Part shown: piece by piece, positions 43,005 through 51,148 of the stretch
Position numbering within the stretch: position 1 is the first letter of the stretch
How the letters are laid out: the number at the start of each line of letters is the position of its first letter
Source of the DNA: Formosa undariae
GTDB taxonomy: Bacteria > Bacteroidota > Bacteroidia > Flavobacteriales > Flavobacteriaceae
Reading direction: 5' to 3'
DNA length: 64,000 nt
Assembly: GCF_042427615.1 (NCBI RefSeq)
Contig: NZ_JBHMEZ010000003.1
Location: forward strand, 992,001-1,056,000
Made by a program: the position numbers and the translations under genes
The notes under the pieces: generated by a model
The model's input: only the letters and a program-made list of their open reading frames with translations
Told to the model about the DNA's origin: nothing
Databases searched by the model: none

Positions 43005-44615
43005 TCACAAATTCAGTATTAAAAATTCTTGATTTAATGGTTGCAAATCTAACACTAACTTAGGGATTAATTGGTCTCCAAACTCAAGATATAGTTCAGA
43101 GAAGTTAACAGCACGCTCTTGCAAACTTTGATTCGGAAATAATTGATTTTGCAAATCGGTCATACGAGATACTTGATCTGCCAATTTCTTTTTTTGAGCT
43201 TTTAATAGCCGTTTTTCTAAATGCTCTAAACCTTTGATTTGCTTATGTTCTTGAGCTTTCACTGCGCCAACAAAAGAGGCATCGGTTTGTTCTGCTAAGG
43301 CGTACATTTCACTAAATTGCTCTTGTAAATGTTTCTTTTGCTTAGAAAAGTCGATATCTATATTCGAGATACGTCTCACCTTTTTGTTAATAAATGTATC
43401 TCGCTTATAAAACAAATCACGATTTGAAATGTTTAGTTTTTCTAATTTCTTAGTTTGTTGCTGCGTTTTAATAAGTACAGAATTTCTTAACAACAACATC
43501 GGAAATGGGACTTTTACGGCTTCAAAATAATCTTTTAACTGAAGCCAATATGCCAATTCTCCACCTCCACCGATATAACACAAGTTTGGTAAAACCACTT
43601 CCTGAAATAAAGGACGCATAATTACATTTGGCGAAAAACGTTCTGGAAATTCATGAATTTCTTTTAGAATTTCTGCTTTAGTAAAGGTGATATTGGTATC
43701 AATAACCTTATAGATATCATCTTCAAAAATGATACGTTCACGACTATCTTTTGATAAATAAAACAGATTAATCTCTCTAGGATTTACCTGAATATTATAA
43801 TGAGTATTCGGAATATTTGCTAATAATGTATTTGTTTTAGAGACTTCTTGAGACGAAGTTTGCAACAAAATATCCTGTTCTATATACGGAATAAAGGCAC
43901 GTTTCAACTCGCGATCATTACCATCTAGAATAACTAAACCTAAATCTGAAAACAAAGTGTCAGCCAAAAATCGTGTGGCATCGGCAAGGTTATCGTGATT
44001 TAAATACGCTTCTGAAAACAATGTTCTTAACTCGTCTGCCGCTTTACCAACTCCTAGTTCTTTTGTATATAATTCGAAAACATCTTCTAATCCCTCTGTA
44101 GAAAATTCACCTACAGCACCACCATCTGCACGGTTCCATTGAATTTTTTTTCCTTTAAAGTTGAAGTAATTTATTTCGTCGAAATCATGATCTTCTGTAG
44201 CCATCCAATAAATAGGCACAAAATGTTGATTTGGGTATGCAACCTTCAATTCTTTAGTTAGATTTATGGTTGATACAATTTTATATAAAAAATATAAAGG
44301 GCCGGTGAATAAATTTAACTGATGCCCAGTTGTAACAGTAAATGTATTCGCCTCTTTTAAAAGTGAAATATTTAATTGCGTAGCTTCCGAAGCTTTTAAA
44401 TCGGAATATTGTTGTTCCAATACCGATGCTAAAACTTGTCTATGAGATGCTGACAACCCTTTAAAATCCGATTTTTCTTTTATCTGAGCTTCGAAATTTT
44501 CAAGCTTCGGAAACCGATTATAAAACGGCTTTAACTCAGGCTTTTCTTCTAAATAATCACAAATTAGTGATGAAAAATATTGGGTATCTCTAAACGGAAT
44601 ACAGTCAGTTGGCAT
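43005..44615 (-). CDS. bshC: Bacillithiol synthase (cysteine-adding enzyme)
   Basis: A 536-residue BshC protein, the last step in bacillithiol formation, adding cysteine to GlcN-malate. The conserved TTGHQLNLFTGPLYFLYKI block (about 95-113, given here as TGHQLNLFTG), YWMATEDHDFDEINYF and GGGGELAYWLQLKDYF are present, and the C-terminal third is coiled-coil. bshA and bshB are not in the window. It starts a two-gene unit with the PLP decarboxylase. Bacillithiol is known in Bacteroidota as well as Bacillota. Confidence 0.93.
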   Translation of the reverse strand: MPTDCIPFRDTQYFSSLICDYLEEKPELKPFYNRFPKLENFEAQIKEKSDFKGLSASHRQVLASVLEQQYSDLKASEATQLNISLLKEANTFTVTTGHQLNLFTGPLYFLYKIVSTINLTKELKVAYPNQHFVPIYWMATEDHDFDEINYFNFKGKKIQWNRADGGAVGEFSTEGLEDVFELYTKELGVGKAADELRTLFSEAYLNHDNLADATRFLADTLFSDLGLVILDGNDRELKRAFIPYIEQDILLQTSSQEVSKTNTLLANIPNTHYNIQVNPREINLFYLSKDSRERIIFEDDIYKVIDTNITFTKAEILKEIHEFPERFSPNVIMRPLFQEVVLPNLCYIGGGGELAYWLQLKDYFEAVKVPFPMLLLRNSVLIKTQQQTKKLEKLNISNRDLFYKRDTFINKKVRRISNIDIDFSKQKKHLQEQFSEMYALAEQTDASFVGAVKAQEHKQIKGLEHLEKRLLKAQKKKLADQVSRMTDLQNQLFPNQSLQERAVNFSELYLEFGDQLIPKLVLDLQPLNQEFLILNL

Positions 44616-44712
44616 AAAACTTTCAATTTATTGTAAATATACAGTTATTAGAATTTTCAATTCTAAAAAATTAGTTAAGATTATTGTATCGCTAACAATA
44701 GATCTTTAAACG

Positions 44713-44750
44713 AAATAAGGTGCTTTAACTTACATTAAAACACCTTATTT
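44713..44750 (-). terminator. Hairpin downstream of rimO
   Basis: AAATAAGGTG (44713-44722) pairs with CACCTTATTT (44741-44750) over 10 bp, with a further inner TTTAA/TTAAA pairing. It lies 19 nt past the rimO stop. No T-run follows, so termination is likely but not certain. Confidence 0.55.
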
Positions 44751-44768
44751 ACTAATATATTTTTAAGT

Positions 44769-46073
44769 CTATTTAGCGACTTCCGCATACAAATCGAAAT
44801 CTGCAGCTTCTGTAATCACAACTTGAGCAAATTCACCCGTTTTTAAATAGGTCTCAGTCGCATCAATTAAAACTTCGTTATCCACATCTGGAGAATCAAA
44901 TTCGGTACGTCCAACAAAATAATTACCTTCTTTACGATCGATAACCACTTTAAATTCTTGTCCGATTTTCGCTTGATTTAACTCCCAAGAAATTTGCGAT
45001 TGAATTTCCATGATCTCATTTGCACGTTCTTGCTTCACCTCTTCAGGAACATCATCTTCTAATAAATAGGCATGCGTGTTTTCTTCATGAGAATAAGTAA
45101 AACAGCCTAAACGTTCGAAACGCATATCTTGAACCCATTGTTTTAAGGTCTGATAATCTTCTTCAGTTTCACCAGGATACCCCACAATAAGTGTAGTACG
45201 AATGGTCATGTTAGGCACCGCTTTTCTGAAGTCTTTTAATAATTTAGTCGTTTTTTCTTGAGTTGTACCACGACGCATACTTTTAAGAATACGATCTGAT
45301 ATATGCTGTAATGGAATATCTATATAATTACAGATCTTCGGTTCACGATTCATGATATCTAACACATCCATTGGGAATCCCGTTGGGAATGCATAATGTA
45401 AACGAATCCACTCTACACCATCAACTTTCACTAAAGCTTCAAGCAATTCGGCAAGGTTACGTTTTTTATAAATATCTAATCCGTAGTATGTTAAATCTTG
45501 AGCGATCAGAATTAATTCTTTCACACCTTTAGCCACTAATTTTTCAGCTTCAATAACGATTTCTTCAATTGGGGTAGACTTGTGTTTACCTCTCATAATC
45601 GGAATCGCACAGAAACTACATGGTCTATCGCAACCTTCAGCAATTTTTAAATACGCATAATTCTTAGGCGTCGTCGTTAAACGTTCACCAATTAATTCAT
45701 GCTTATAGTCTGCTCCTAATGCTTTCAATAAGGCAGGTAATTCTGTCGTTCCAAAGTATTCATCTACATTCGGAATTTCCTTCTGTAAATCTGGCTTATA
45801 ACGTTCAGACAAACATCCTGTAACAAACACTTTATCTACTTCACCATCTTCTTTTTTCTGCATGAATTCTAAAATGGTATTCACACTTTCTTCCTTTGCA
45901 TTATTAATAAAACCGCATGTATTAATTACAACGATATTACCTTCCTCTTCATGTACAACATCTTTTCCACTAGCTTTAAGCTGTCCCATTAACACTTCGC
46001 TGTCGTAAACATTCTTACTACAACCAAGAGTTACTACGTTGATTTTATTCTTTTTAAGTGATTTAGTTCTCAT
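44769..46073 (-). CDS. rimO: Ribosomal protein S12 methylthiotransferase RimO
   Basis: A 434-residue radical-SAM methylthiotransferase acting on the conserved aspartate of ribosomal protein uS12. The N-terminal UPF0004 domain has its cluster cysteines in VVTLGCSKN, VINTCGFI and VTGCLSERY; the radical-SAM cluster is CDRPCSFC; a TRAM domain ends the protein. GCSKNxYDSE and the lack of a MiaB-like N-terminal extension identify RimO rather than MiaB. A TATCTTTG promoter box precedes it. Confidence 0.96.
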   Translation of the reverse strand: MRTKSLKKNKINVVTLGCSKNVYDSEVLMGQLKASGKDVVHEEEGNIVVINTCGFINNAKEESVNTILEFMQKKEDGEVDKVFVTGCLSERYKPDLQKEIPNVDEYFGTTELPALLKALGADYKHELIGERLTTTPKNYAYLKIAEGCDRPCSFCAIPIMRGKHKSTPIEEIVIEAEKLVAKGVKELILIAQDLTYYGLDIYKKRNLAELLEALVKVDGVEWIRLHYAFPTGFPMDVLDIMNREPKICNYIDIPLQHISDRILKSMRRGTTQEKTTKLLKDFRKAVPNMTIRTTLIVGYPGETEEDYQTLKQWVQDMRFERLGCFTYSHEENTHAYLLEDDVPEEVKQERANEIMEIQSQISWELNQAKIGQEFKVVIDRKEGNYFVGRTEFDSPDVDNEVLIDATETYLKTGEFAQVVITEAADFDLYAEVAK

Positions 46074-46090
46074 ATCAAAATTTCAGTGTG

Positions 46091-46098
46091 CAAAGATA
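46091..46098 (-). promoter_or_regulatory. TAnnTTTG promoter box of rimO
   Basis: Minus-strand TATCTTTG, 17 nt before the rimO ATG, just downstream of the ftsY terminator. Confidence 0.6.
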
Positions 46099-46147
46099 CG
46101 TAATGATTTAGGATTAAAGAATTGAATGTATATTAATAAAAACAAAA

Positions 46148-46182
46148 AAAAGCCTCGATACATTAAATGTATCGAGGCTTTT
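46148..46182 (-). terminator. ftsY terminator
   Basis: A 16-bp perfect stem (AAAAGCCTCGATACAT and its complement) with a 3-nt loop and a minus-strand T-run, 22 nt past the ftsY stop codon. Confidence 0.9.
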
Positions 46183-46204
46183 AGAATATTTTATAAGATA
46201 ATTC

Positions 46205-47158
46205 CTATTTAAAGAAAGAATCTACAAATTCATATTTATTAAATACTTGTAAATCGTTCATGCCTTCTCCCACTCCAATGTATTTTACAGGAATTTTAAA
46301 CTGATCGCTAATACCAATCACAACTCCACCTTTTGCGGTGCCATCTAGTTTTGTAACGGCTAGTGAAGTTACTTCTGTAGCTGCTGTAAATTGCTTAGCT
46401 TGTTCGAATGCATTCTGACCTGTTGATCCATCTAAAACCAACAACACATCGTGCGGTGCATCGACAATTACTTTTTGCATGACACGTTTCACTTTAGTTA
46501 ATTCGTTCATTAAATTAATCTTGTTGTGTAAACGGCCCGCAGTATCTATTATAATAACATCTGCATTTTGAGACACGCCAGATTCTAAAGCATCGAAAGC
46601 AACCGATGCGGGATCACTCCCCATGTCTTGTTTTACAATAGGCACATCTACACGATCTGCCCAAACTTGTAACTGATCGATAGCTGCTGCTCTAAACGTA
46701 TCTGCTGCTCCTAGAACCACATTAAGCCCCTGCTTTTTAAACTGATATGCAAGCTTCCCAATCGTAGTTGTTTTACCAGCGCCATTAACACCAACAACCA
46801 TGATTACGTATGGTTTTTTATTTTCAGGAATTTTAAATTCAGTATCTTCTCCAGAGTTTGTTTCGGATAGTAAACCTGCAATTTCTTCACGAAGGATTTT
46901 ATTAAGTTCGGCTGTCCCTAAATATTTATCCTTTTCTACACGCGCTTCAATACGTGTAATAATCTTTAAAGTTGTATTTACACCAACATCACTAGACACT
47001 AAAATTTCTTCTAGATTATCTAAAACATCATCATCGACTTTAGATTTTCCAGCAACTGCTTTACTTAATTTATCAAAAAAATTAGTCTTAGATTTTTCTA
47101 AACCCTTGTCTAAAGTTTCCTTTTTTTCTGAAGAAAATATTTTTTTAAAAAAGCTCAT
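46205..47158 (-). CDS. ftsY: Signal recognition particle receptor FtsY
   Basis: A 317-residue SRP GTPase receptor at the inner membrane. The NG domain contains GVNGAGKTTTIGKLA (P-loop), DTFRAAA, IIIDTAGRL and TKLDGTAKGG. The acidic N-terminal A domain seen in Escherichia coli is reduced to about 25 lysine-rich residues (MSFFKKIFSSEKKE), the usual short form in this phylum. It is downstream of, but separated by a terminator from, the rpmB-rpmG-bL38 operon. Confidence 0.97.
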   Translation of the reverse strand: MSFFKKIFSSEKKETLDKGLEKSKTNFFDKLSKAVAGKSKVDDDVLDNLEEILVSSDVGVNTTLKIITRIEARVEKDKYLGTAELNKILREEIAGLLSETNSGEDTEFKIPENKKPYVIMVVGVNGAGKTTTIGKLAYQFKKQGLNVVLGAADTFRAAAIDQLQVWADRVDVPIVKQDMGSDPASVAFDALESGVSQNADVIIIDTAGRLHNKINLMNELTKVKRVMQKVIVDAPHDVLLVLDGSTGQNAFEQAKQFTAATEVTSLAVTKLDGTAKGGVVIGISDQFKIPVKYIGVGEGMNDLQVFNKYEFVDSFFK

Positions 47159-47303
47159 TGGTTATCATTTAGAATTTATGCAAATAAGTATGGTTATACT
47201 ACCCTTTTACAGCTAGTAACTTTTTAAAACTCTTAATGCAAAATATCTACCAACTTTAAAAAGCAGAAATTTTGTCATCATTTCAAATGTAAATATAAAA
47301 CAA

Positions 47304-47331
47304 AAGCTGCTTTCTTAATAGAAAGCAGCTT
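47304..47331 (-). terminator. Terminator of the rpmB-rpmG-bL38 operon
   Basis: Stem AAGCTGCTTTC / GAAAGCAGCTT (11 bp) with a 6-nt loop and a minus-strand T-rich tail, 28 nt past the last stop codon. Confidence 0.85.
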
Positions 47332-47358
47332 AAATATCTTTTCTGATAAAAAATATAA

Positions 47359-47511
47359 TTATTTTTTACTCAAGAAGTCTGTTACTTGTTCAGGAGCCAT
47401 GATAGCTTCTACAAAAGTGTAAGCGCCTGTTTTATCAGACTTTACCATTTTTATAGCTTTAGTTAATCTTTTAGATCCTGTTTGTAATGTTGCTACTGAT
47501 TTCTTTGCCAT
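47359..47511 (-). CDS. DUF4295 small ribosomal protein (bL38)
   Basis: A 50-residue lysine-rich protein, read by hand: it begins MAKKSVATLQTG and ends TDFLSKK. It matches DUF4295, a protein restricted to Bacteroidota and encoded right after rpmG; it has been reported as a ribosomal protein (bL38) in a flavobacterial ribosome structure, as far as I recall. The stop of rpmG and this start are 7 nt apart, so it is co-transcribed with rpmB and rpmG. Its small size makes it easy to miss. Confidence 0.88.
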   Translation of the reverse strand: MAKKSVATLQTGSKRLTKAIKMVKSDKTGAYTFVEAIMAPEQVTDFLSKK

Positions 47512-47518
47512 GACTCAA

Positions 47519-47701
47519 TTATTTTATTTCTTTATGAACAGTCATTTTCTTCAAGATAGGGTTGAATTTTTTAATTTCCATTCTATCCGGAGTATTTTTC
47601 TTGTTTTTTGTAGTAATATATCTAGAAGTTCCTGCCACCCCAGATTCTTTGTGCTCTGTGCACTCTAATATTACTTGGACTCTGTTACCTTTCTTTGCCA
47701 T
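47519..47701 (-). CDS. rpmG: 50S ribosomal protein L33 (bL33)
   Basis: A 60-residue ribosomal protein: MAKKGNRVQVILECTEHK at the start, RYITTKNKKNTPDRMEIKKFNP in the middle (two blocks RYITTKNKKN and MEIKKFNP). Only one cysteine is left, so it is a zinc-free (C-minus) form. It lies between rpmB (23-nt gap) and the DUF4295 gene in a three-gene ribosomal operon. Confidence 0.96.
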   Translation of the reverse strand: MAKKGNRVQVILECTEHKESGVAGTSRYITTKNKKNTPDRMEIKKFNPILKKMTVHKEIK

Positions 47702-47724
47702 TGTTCTATTATTTTATAAGAGGC

Positions 47725-47961
47725 TTATTTTAAAAACCCTTTAGATTTAGCTTCTTTTATAGCAGCTGAAATTCCTATTTTGTTGATGGTTTTCAATGCT
47801 GATGTAGATACTTTTAAAGTTACCCACTTATCTTCTTCAGGAATATAAAAACGCTTTTTAACTAAATTCGCATCAAATCTGCGTTTAGTTTTATTCATAG
47901 CGTGAGATACATTATTCCCTACCATTGCCTTCTTACCTGTAAGTTCACAAACTCTTGACAT
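47725..47961 (-). CDS. rpmB: 50S ribosomal protein L28 (bL28)
   Basis: A 78-residue ribosomal protein with SRVCELTGKKAMVGNNVSH at the start and TNRRFDAN-like KRRFDANLVKKRFY. It has one cysteine only, a zinc-free form. It opens the rpmB-rpmG-bL38 operon, with a well-formed flavobacterial promoter 40 nt upstream. Confidence 0.96.
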   Translation of the reverse strand: MSRVCELTGKKAMVGNNVSHAMNKTKRRFDANLVKKRFYIPEEDKWVTLKVSTSALKTINKIGISAAIKEAKSKGFLK

Positions 47962-48000
47962 TCTTTCTAAACTTTAATATTGTTATTTCAAAACGAGGTG

Positions 48001-48030
48001 CAAATATACGAATTGTTTGTGTTATAACAA
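48001..48030 (-). promoter_or_regulatory. Promoter of the rpmB operon
   Basis: Minus-strand TATATTTG (48001-48008) with TTG (48028-48030) 19 nt upstream: a full -33/-7 flavobacterial promoter. The ATG is 39 nt downstream. Confidence 0.75.
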
Positions 48031-48035
48031 CTTAA

Positions 48036-49292
48036 TTAACATCTATTTTTTAAAATTTCTTTTTGAAGCATTTGTAACGCCTTGTCTACCGCCCTATTAA
48101 CTACTTTAATTCTTAAATTCCCAAGGTTAAATTTCTCTGAATATACTCCTGTTTTTGAAGCAATTGCTATAAATACTGTTCCAAGTTCTTCTTTATCTGT
48201 CGCTTTTGTAGGACCGGCATTACCAGTCGTTGCGATTGCATAATCCGATTTAAACATTTTTAAAGCACGTTCTGCCATCGCTTCCGCAACTTCTGCACTC
48301 ACTACTGAATGTTCAGAAATTAAGGATTCTGAAATATTTAAAATATCTATTTTAGCTTCAGTGGCATAACTTACTAAACCTCCTTTAAAATATTCTGATG
48401 CACCAGGATGCGATGTAAATTGTTCTGCGATTCTCCCTCCTGTACAGCTTTCTGCAGTGGACAATGTTTGCCCCAAAACAGTTAGAGTTTTTCCTATTTG
48501 CTCTTCCATGGTTCCTTCGAAACCTTCAATCCCCACAAATACATCTTTTATTTGAGGCATTAAGAGTTTCTCTTGTCGATCCATTTCCGAAAGAATAAAT
48601 TCTTTATCTAATCCTTTTGCCGATAATCGCAAACGCACTTTTCCAATATTTGGTAAGTAAGCGAGTTTAATTTCCTTTGGTAAAGCATCTTCCCAAGCCT
48701 CTATGCGCTCTGCTAAAGAACTTTCCCCCAAACCATACGTCATGTACGTTTTATGCATGATAAACGGACACTTATATTTCTTCTGAATTCTAGGAATAAC
48801 ATCGGAATCGATCAAACCTTCCATCTCGAAAGGCACGCCAGGTAACGACACAAATACTTTAGAATTTTGCTCAATCCACATGCCTGGTGCTGTACCGTAT
48901 TCATTATGTAAAACGGTTGCTTTAGTGGGTACCAAAGCCTGATTTACATTGACTTGCAACATGGGTTTAGACGATATTTTTGCAAAAAAACTGCGCACAT
49001 GCTCTAAAACACCTTCATCTATCTTTAAAGTGTCATTAAAATATTCTGCTAAAGTATGCTTCGTAATATCATCTTTTGTAGGTCCTAATCCTCCTGTTAT
49101 AATGATAATATTAGCATTTTCTTCAGCCTCTTTTAATGCTTTTAGAATATGTGTTTTATCATCTTGCACTGAAGTGATTTGATATACAGAAACACCTATT
49201 TTATTAAGTGCTTTGGCTATATAAGCTGAATTTGTATCTAAAATTTGGCCAATGAGTATTTCATCTCCAATTGTAATAATTTCTGCTTGCAT
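48036..49292 (-). CDS. cinA: CinA family protein (NMN amidohydrolase)
   Basis: A 418-residue two-domain protein. The N-terminal half (about 1-170) is a MoaB-like COG1058 domain (ITIGDEILIGQILDTNSAYIA and IITGGLGPTKDD, pyrophosphatase activity in the family); the C-terminal part (about 255-415) is the CinA amidase (STAESCTGGRIAEQFTSHPGAS, ATTGNAGPTKATD) that deamidates nicotinamide mononucleotide in NAD recycling. It begins 2 nt after the Hpt gene ends and closes a four-gene operon. Confidence 0.93.
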   Translation of the reverse strand: MQAEIITIGDEILIGQILDTNSAYIAKALNKIGVSVYQITSVQDDKTHILKALKEAEENANIIIITGGLGPTKDDITKHTLAEYFNDTLKIDEGVLEHVRSFFAKISSKPMLQVNVNQALVPTKATVLHNEYGTAPGMWIEQNSKVFVSLPGVPFEMEGLIDSDVIPRIQKKYKCPFIMHKTYMTYGLGESSLAERIEAWEDALPKEIKLAYLPNIGKVRLRLSAKGLDKEFILSEMDRQEKLLMPQIKDVFVGIEGFEGTMEEQIGKTLTVLGQTLSTAESCTGGRIAEQFTSHPGASEYFKGGLVSYATEAKIDILNISESLISEHSVVSAEVAEAMAERALKMFKSDYAIATTGNAGPTKATDKEELGTVFIAIASKTGVYSEKFNLGNLRIKVVNRAVDKALQMLQKEILKNRC

Positions 49293-49294
49293 TA

Positions 49295-49636
49295 TTAAAT
49301 ATCGAAATCTGATTTTATTTCTGAAACCGCTGCCTCTATTGCGACAACGACTTTACTAAAAACAGGTGTTATATCTACATCTGTCTGTTCTAATTTCCCC
49401 CAGTCTTGAACTGTTATAACATCGTCTAAAACGCCTAGTTCGAACAAATCTACTGTTGGTTTTAATTTATGTGCTAACTGATACGCGTTATAGTAATCTT
49501 TGTCTTGAACAGCTACTTTTAAAACCTCTAAATCCTCAGGGACCTCATCGATGAACGTTAAGGCCAAGGCGTGGATAAAATCTTGGTCATTATCTGCTAA
49601 TTCCTTTACTCTATCTAATTTATAATATTGCTCCAT
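49295..49636 (-). CDS. Stand-alone Hpt phosphotransfer protein
   Basis: A 113-residue helical protein with an Hpt domain. The phospho-accepting His56 lies in AYQLAHKLKPTVDLFEL, matching the HxxK pattern of Hpt domains. It has no kinase or receiver domain attached, and no histidine kinase or response regulator is in the window. It lies 2 nt from both cinA and the FAH gene, so it is tightly co-transcribed with metabolic genes rather than a phosphorelay. Confidence 0.85.
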   Translation of the reverse strand: MEQYYKLDRVKELADNDQDFIHALALTFIDEVPEDLEVLKVAVQDKDYYNAYQLAHKLKPTVDLFELGVLDDVITVQDWGKLEQTDVDITPVFSKVVVAIEAAVSEIKSDFDI

Positions 49637-49638
49637 AA

Positions 49639-50250
49639 TTATTTTACAGTAATTGAAAAAAGTTCTTTATCCTCTATAAATCCTTTTAAGACATCGTTAG
49701 GGGCAACGGGCCCAACTCCAGCAGGTGTTCCAGTAAATATAATATCTCCAATCTTTAAAGTGAAATATTTTGAAACACATTCTATCAGCTCGTCTATTTT
49801 CCAGAGCATATGACTTGTATTTCCGTTTTGTACCGTTTCTTCGTTCTTATTTAATGAGAAATTTATCTGATTTAAGTCTTCAAAGTCGCTTTTTGGCAAC
49901 CATTTTCCGACAACAGCAGCGCCGTCAAAAGCTTTTGCTTTTTCCCAAGGTAAGCCTTTTGCTTTTAATTTAGCTTGTAAATCTCTTGCTGTAAAGTCTA
50001 TTCCTAATCCAATTTCATCATAATACTTATGCGCAAATTTCTTATCGATATACTTCCCTACTTTATTAATTTTAACTAAAACCTCAACTTCATAATGGAC
50101 GTCATTCGAAAAATCAGGGATAAAAAACGGCTGTTTTTTTAAGAGAATTGCCGTATCTGGTTTTAAAAACACAACAGGATCTGTTGGTTTTTCATTTTGT
50201 AACTCTGCTATATGTTCGGTATAATTCCTACCTATACAAATAAGTTTCAT
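49639..50250 (-). CDS. Fumarylacetoacetate hydrolase family protein
   Basis: A 203-residue FAH-fold protein. The family start KLICIGRNYTEHIAE, the metal-binding HYEVEVLVKINK (HxExE) and ENFSFTARDLQ-like IDFTARDLQ plus TGTPAGVGP near the C-terminus are present. Small FAH proteins of this kind act as acylpyruvases or oxaloacetate decarboxylases; which applies is unknown. It is the second gene of the operon exonuclease, FAH, Hpt, cinA. Confidence 0.88.
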   Translation of the reverse strand: MKLICIGRNYTEHIAELQNEKPTDPVVFLKPDTAILLKKQPFFIPDFSNDVHYEVEVLVKINKVGKYIDKKFAHKYYDEIGLGIDFTARDLQAKLKAKGLPWEKAKAFDGAAVVGKWLPKSDFEDLNQINFSLNKNEETVQNGNTSHMLWKIDELIECVSKYFTLKIGDIIFTGTPAGVGPVAPNDVLKGFIEDKELFSITVK

Positions 50251-50268
50251 TTGGGGAGGGTATTAATA

Positions 50269-51045
50269 TTAATTCAACTTATTATTAAAACTTCTTAATT
50301 TTATGGCTGTAAGCACCTTTTTAGTATACAATGGAAAATCGGCATTTAAGATCCATCCAAAGTAACCAGGCTCATCAGTTAACACGTCCACAACTCTTTT
50401 GTTCTTATGCTTCCCGAATGCAAAACACTCTTCCCCGTCTTCGTTAAAGACTAAGAAACCTGCGAAATCAGCGAATTGTTTTCTACTGCTAAATTCTGAA
50501 AGAAACTTAGTGTCGTTTTCTAACTCGTCGTATTTTTCTACTTGAGCTTTTAACACTTCGTAAGTCGCTAAAGTATCTGCTGCTGCACTATGTGCGTTTT
50601 CTAAATCTTTACCACAATAGAATTTATAAGCGGCAACTAGAGTACGCTGTTCCATTTTATGAAAGATTGTTTGCACATCGATAGCTAAATTACTTTTAAT
50701 ATCAAAATCGATCTCTGCACGAAGCATTTCTTCTGCTAAAAGAGGAATATCGAAACGGTTAGAATTAAACCCACCTAAATCTGAATCTTTAATCAAGGTA
50801 TAAATTTCTTTTGCTAACATTTTAAATGTTGGAGCATCTGCCACATCTGCATCAGAAATACCATGAATTTCGGTAACCTCTGCTGGAATTGGCATTTCTG
50901 GATTTACAACCCATGTTTTAGACTCTTCCTTTCCGTCGGGAAATACTTTTAAAATTGCTATTTCTACAATTCTATCCTTAGATATATTGATTCCCGTTGT
51001 TTCCAGATCGAAAAAACAAATGGGTTTTTTAAGATTGAGATTCAT
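50269..51045 (-). CDS. DEDDh 3'-5' exonuclease (DnaQ/RNase T type)
   Basis: A 258-residue exonuclease with the N-terminal FFDLETTGINISKDRIVEIA (ExoI, DxE), GFNSNRFDIPLLAEE (ExoII) and HSAAADTLATYEVL (ExoIII, with HxxxxD). The last 60 residues (FAFGKHKNKRVVDVL, GYFGWI) resemble the DUF3820 motif of the small protein at 37377-37619. It is probably a DNA repair or proofreading nuclease and is distinct from the GIY-YIG fusion at 2739. Confidence 0.9.
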   Translation of the reverse strand: MNLNLKKPICFFDLETTGINISKDRIVEIAILKVFPDGKEESKTWVVNPEMPIPAEVTEIHGISDADVADAPTFKMLAKEIYTLIKDSDLGGFNSNRFDIPLLAEEMLRAEIDFDIKSNLAIDVQTIFHKMEQRTLVAAYKFYCGKDLENAHSAAADTLATYEVLKAQVEKYDELENDTKFLSEFSSRKQFADFAGFLVFNEDGEECFAFGKHKNKRVVDVLTDEPGYFGWILNADFPLYTKKVLTAIKLRSFNNKLN

Positions 51046-51100
51046 TTAAATAATTTTTATTAAAATGTAAATTTAGTAAATGTTAGTCGTGAAAAACAAA

Positions 51101-51128
51101 AAAACCCAACTGAATTCAGTTGGGCTTC
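51101..51128 (-). terminator. Terminator of the E2 acyltransferase gene
   Basis: A 20-nt perfect palindrome (CCCAACTGAA / TTCAGTTGGG, 51105-51124) with a minus-strand T-run, 24 nt after the E2 stop. Confidence 0.85.
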
Positions 51129-51148
51129 ATTTTATAAGGTTACTTATT

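Noticed and set aside
41623..43008. GTG start at 43008 for the PLP decarboxylase
   Set aside because: An ATG at 42996 gives a natural N-terminus; the GTG overlapping the bshC stop remains possible and is mentioned as the alternative.
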